From assembly GCA_024305405.1 (NCBI GenBank), contig JAKNDB010000087.1:5334501-5398500 (forward strand): a stretch of DNA of 64,000 nt, given 5' to 3'. Position numbers and translations under genes: made by a program. The notes beneath the pieces were generated by a model. That model was not told the origin of the DNA. It did not search any database and saw only the letters and a list, made by a program, of their open reading frames with translations. Within the stretch, counting starts at the first letter, position 1. Each line of letters begins with the position of its first letter. This document shows, piece after piece, positions 61,980 to 64,000 of this stretch. This DNA is from Dirofilaria immitis (taxonomy: Eukaryota > Nematoda > Chromadorea > Rhabditida > Onchocercidae).

Positions 61980-63952
61980 CTACACTGCCTCACAAGGAAC
62001 ATCGATTGTCGATAATTGATCATCCATTTTCTTTTCCAGCCAGTAAGTAACCAGAATTCCTTTACCCTAAAATAAATCAAGAAAACAATTCTTAGGTTTT
62101 ATGAAAATTTCAAGACTATTTAGAAAACAGTTTGCATTATTAATTTCTCTTCAAATATTATAGGGCTGACAGATTTTCAAATTTCCGAATTTTTATGCTT
62201 TCAATGAAATAATGAAATAAGTTTAAATATCGAATACCTTTATTTCTACCTTTCCCTTTCTTGACATATATAGAAAGGATAATGAACCAATAAAAAGTTC
62301 CGAGCGTCTGAACTAATTTGTATTCTGCCGGAAAACTCGTGCTCTCCATTCTCGATGCTTCATTCACCTTAACAATATATTTATCTCAGTTCACTTCAAA
62401 TAATTCGAGTCAAATCATAGAACACAAGTAACGTGAACATAAATGTTATTTCCAAATTTCTAATCATTTTTTTCCAAATTTTATGTAAGAGCGGAGCTTT
62501 TTACTTTCTAAATAAGTCTTTCTGATCCTTCACCTCCCAGTTTCATACAAGTTCCAACAATTCCATTTTGAGAAATAAATGAAATAAGCACAAACCGTGT
62601 CACCAAAAAGGCAATAGCGAGGTGACGTAAGTCCTACAACTCCGGCAGCTGCAGGACCAGTATGGAAACCCCAGCGACACTGTAGTTTGTCTGAGCGATG
62701 TGGTACTTTATAACTGTCCAGGTACTACAATATTACATAATATATCTGACAAGCGATCAAAAAGTGATGTATGATTAATTTCAATGACAAAGAACAAACT
62801 TCTAGAACAATTAATTCTGTCAAGTGTTAGAATAACCGAAATATTTTATAATATAAATAAATCAAAAAGATAATTTATATTAATAAATATCTCGGCACAA
62901 ACACATGATTTGATAATATAAAATTATTTTAATTCTTATTTCTGAAACTAATAAGTCATTTGTTCAAATATAATACTTTCTTATTTCTAATTTTATAATC
63001 ATGTGAATTATTCAAATATAAATATAAACATCGTTTAATTGTCAATCGTCATATTTGTGAAGTTGTTAAAATAACTAAATAATCATTTCCGGTAACACCA
63101 ATTAGCTGTAATATTATCAAGATCCTTTCTTAATGTGATATTAAATTTCTGAAAAGTTACATTTGATCCTCGGAATTAGAAGTTGTTGAAACGTCGTAAA
63201 CATCTTCATAATAAAAAGGATTGTTATCTGTTGAAGATCAATCATTCATTCCTCATTTTTCATTCATTTCATTCCTTACTATTATCACTTCCAAACTCAC
63301 TCTATCAATTTCTAATACAATAAGATTCAGATAACTTCCCCAATATTAAAAAGAAATTCAAAATATCAATTGCATTATCGATATTCATCAATTGTTTTGT
63401 GCACTGTAGTTACGATGAATAAAGTTCATCATAAAAAACTCCGTTACGCAACAAAATCTGTATCCCAATCTTCCAATTCCTCAAGAACAAATAAACTTCC
63501 ACGACACTACGAATTAATAAGAAAAATTTTTATCAGCTGATGAAAGAAATAAATCATTATAAAATAAATTTTTTCATTCTTATTCGAAATGACTAACTTT
63601 TCTCATATCTAATGCAACATCAGCAATGCATTGAATATGCTTGGCACCATTTTCTTCGGGTATTCCCGAAACAACCATGTAGGCGTCACCAATTGTTTCC
63701 ACCTGACATTGGGAAATTTGTTACAAAACTGAACTTTAGTATTAATATAATTTTATAACCTTATATGCGCCGTTACGATTAATGCACTCATCAAAACCAC
63801 TGTATAAGCCATTTAGCATTGTAACTACTTCCAAAGGTGTTGAAGAAGAGCAAATGTTTGTGAAACCAACAATATCCGAAAACAACACAGTCGCCATTTC
63901 AAATAATTTAGGCGGAACGGAATGACCAAGCTTGAGTTCATTCGCAACGTAT
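61980..63952 (-). CDS. Receptor-type guanylate cyclase, catalytic domain and C-terminus (partial)
   Basis: Minus-strand exons: 63760-63952, 63598-63702, 62596-62724, about 62240-62367, 61980-62066 (stop CTA at 61980-61982). Conserved elements in order: [33 protein letters not shown] with the first metal-binding Asp; [23 protein letters not shown] with the second Asp (GDAY) and the guanine-selecting Glu; [34 protein letters not shown], whose Cys is the guanylate- rather than adenylate-type residue; then GKG...TYWL and a short tail ending VPCEAV. It makes cGMP at the membrane. The kinase-homology, transmembrane and ligand domains would lie beyond 64000. The exon at 62240-62367 is normal through MESTS, but what follows does not match the family and its donor is unresolved, so a short exon may be missed. 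The first donor (GTTATA) and the 63953 acceptor are weak. Confidence 0.88.
63241..63463 (-). repeat. Dispersed ~190-bp repeat, copy B
   Basis: Reverse-complement match of the sequence at 55434-55624. It lies in the intron between the cyclase exons at 62596-62724 and 63598-63702. Confidence 0.65.
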
Positions 63953-64000
63953 CTTCAAATAACTAAAAGTGAATTATATCGCGAAAACAGAAGCTCCATT

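Overview
The window is AT-rich eukaryotic DNA (about 70% A+T by eye) with small exons, mostly short TTTCAG- or TTTTAG-ended introns, and long non-coding stretches. Four things point to a nematode, most likely a filarial or other spirurid species. A tyrosine phosphatase of the compact, cytosolic nematode type is present. There is a BEL/Pao retrotransposon whose LTRs carry the nematode SL1 spliced-leader sequence. A T-rich nuclear copy of a nematode-like mitochondrial nad4 is present. A receptor-type guanylate cyclase has nematode-like exon structure. The species call is inference; no marker in the window settles it.

Layout. 1-26.8 kb: no gene I can support; microsatellites, short hairpins and small tandem repeats. 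26.86-30.65 kb (+): an 11-exon gene for a secreted or membrane-attached Cys- and Gln-containing protein of unknown family; its joins close in frame over 382 codons if one GC-AG intron is accepted. 31.63-35.50 kb (+): a 9-exon protein tyrosine phosphatase with a one-base frame change just before the active-site loop. 37.15-42.43 kb (+): a 15-exon homologue of C9orf72 (C. elegans ALFA-1), about 726 residues, with a long nematode-specific insert and two places where one base seems missing. 43.4-53.7 kb (-): five mutually in-phase exons of a single-pass membrane protein, 5' incomplete. Its 6.4-kb intron holds a decayed BEL/Pao element (44.5-50.1 kb), and a smaller intron holds two 28S rRNA fragments. 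56.1-56.8 kb: nad4-derived nuclear mitochondrial sequence. 57-62 kb: no recognised gene, two minisatellites. 61.98-63.95 kb (-): catalytic domain and C-terminus of a receptor-type guanylate cyclase that runs towards the right edge of the window.

The genes belong to unrelated pathways: C9orf72-type endolysosomal/autophagy regulation, tyrosine dephosphorylation and cGMP signalling. I see no operon. The common theme is foreign or secondary insertion: organellar DNA, rDNA fragments, an LTR element, a 79-bp perfect duplicate and a ~190-bp dispersed repeat. Single-base frame changes inside otherwise intact conserved exons suggest either residual homopolymer errors in the assembly or genuine decay; the sequence alone cannot decide.
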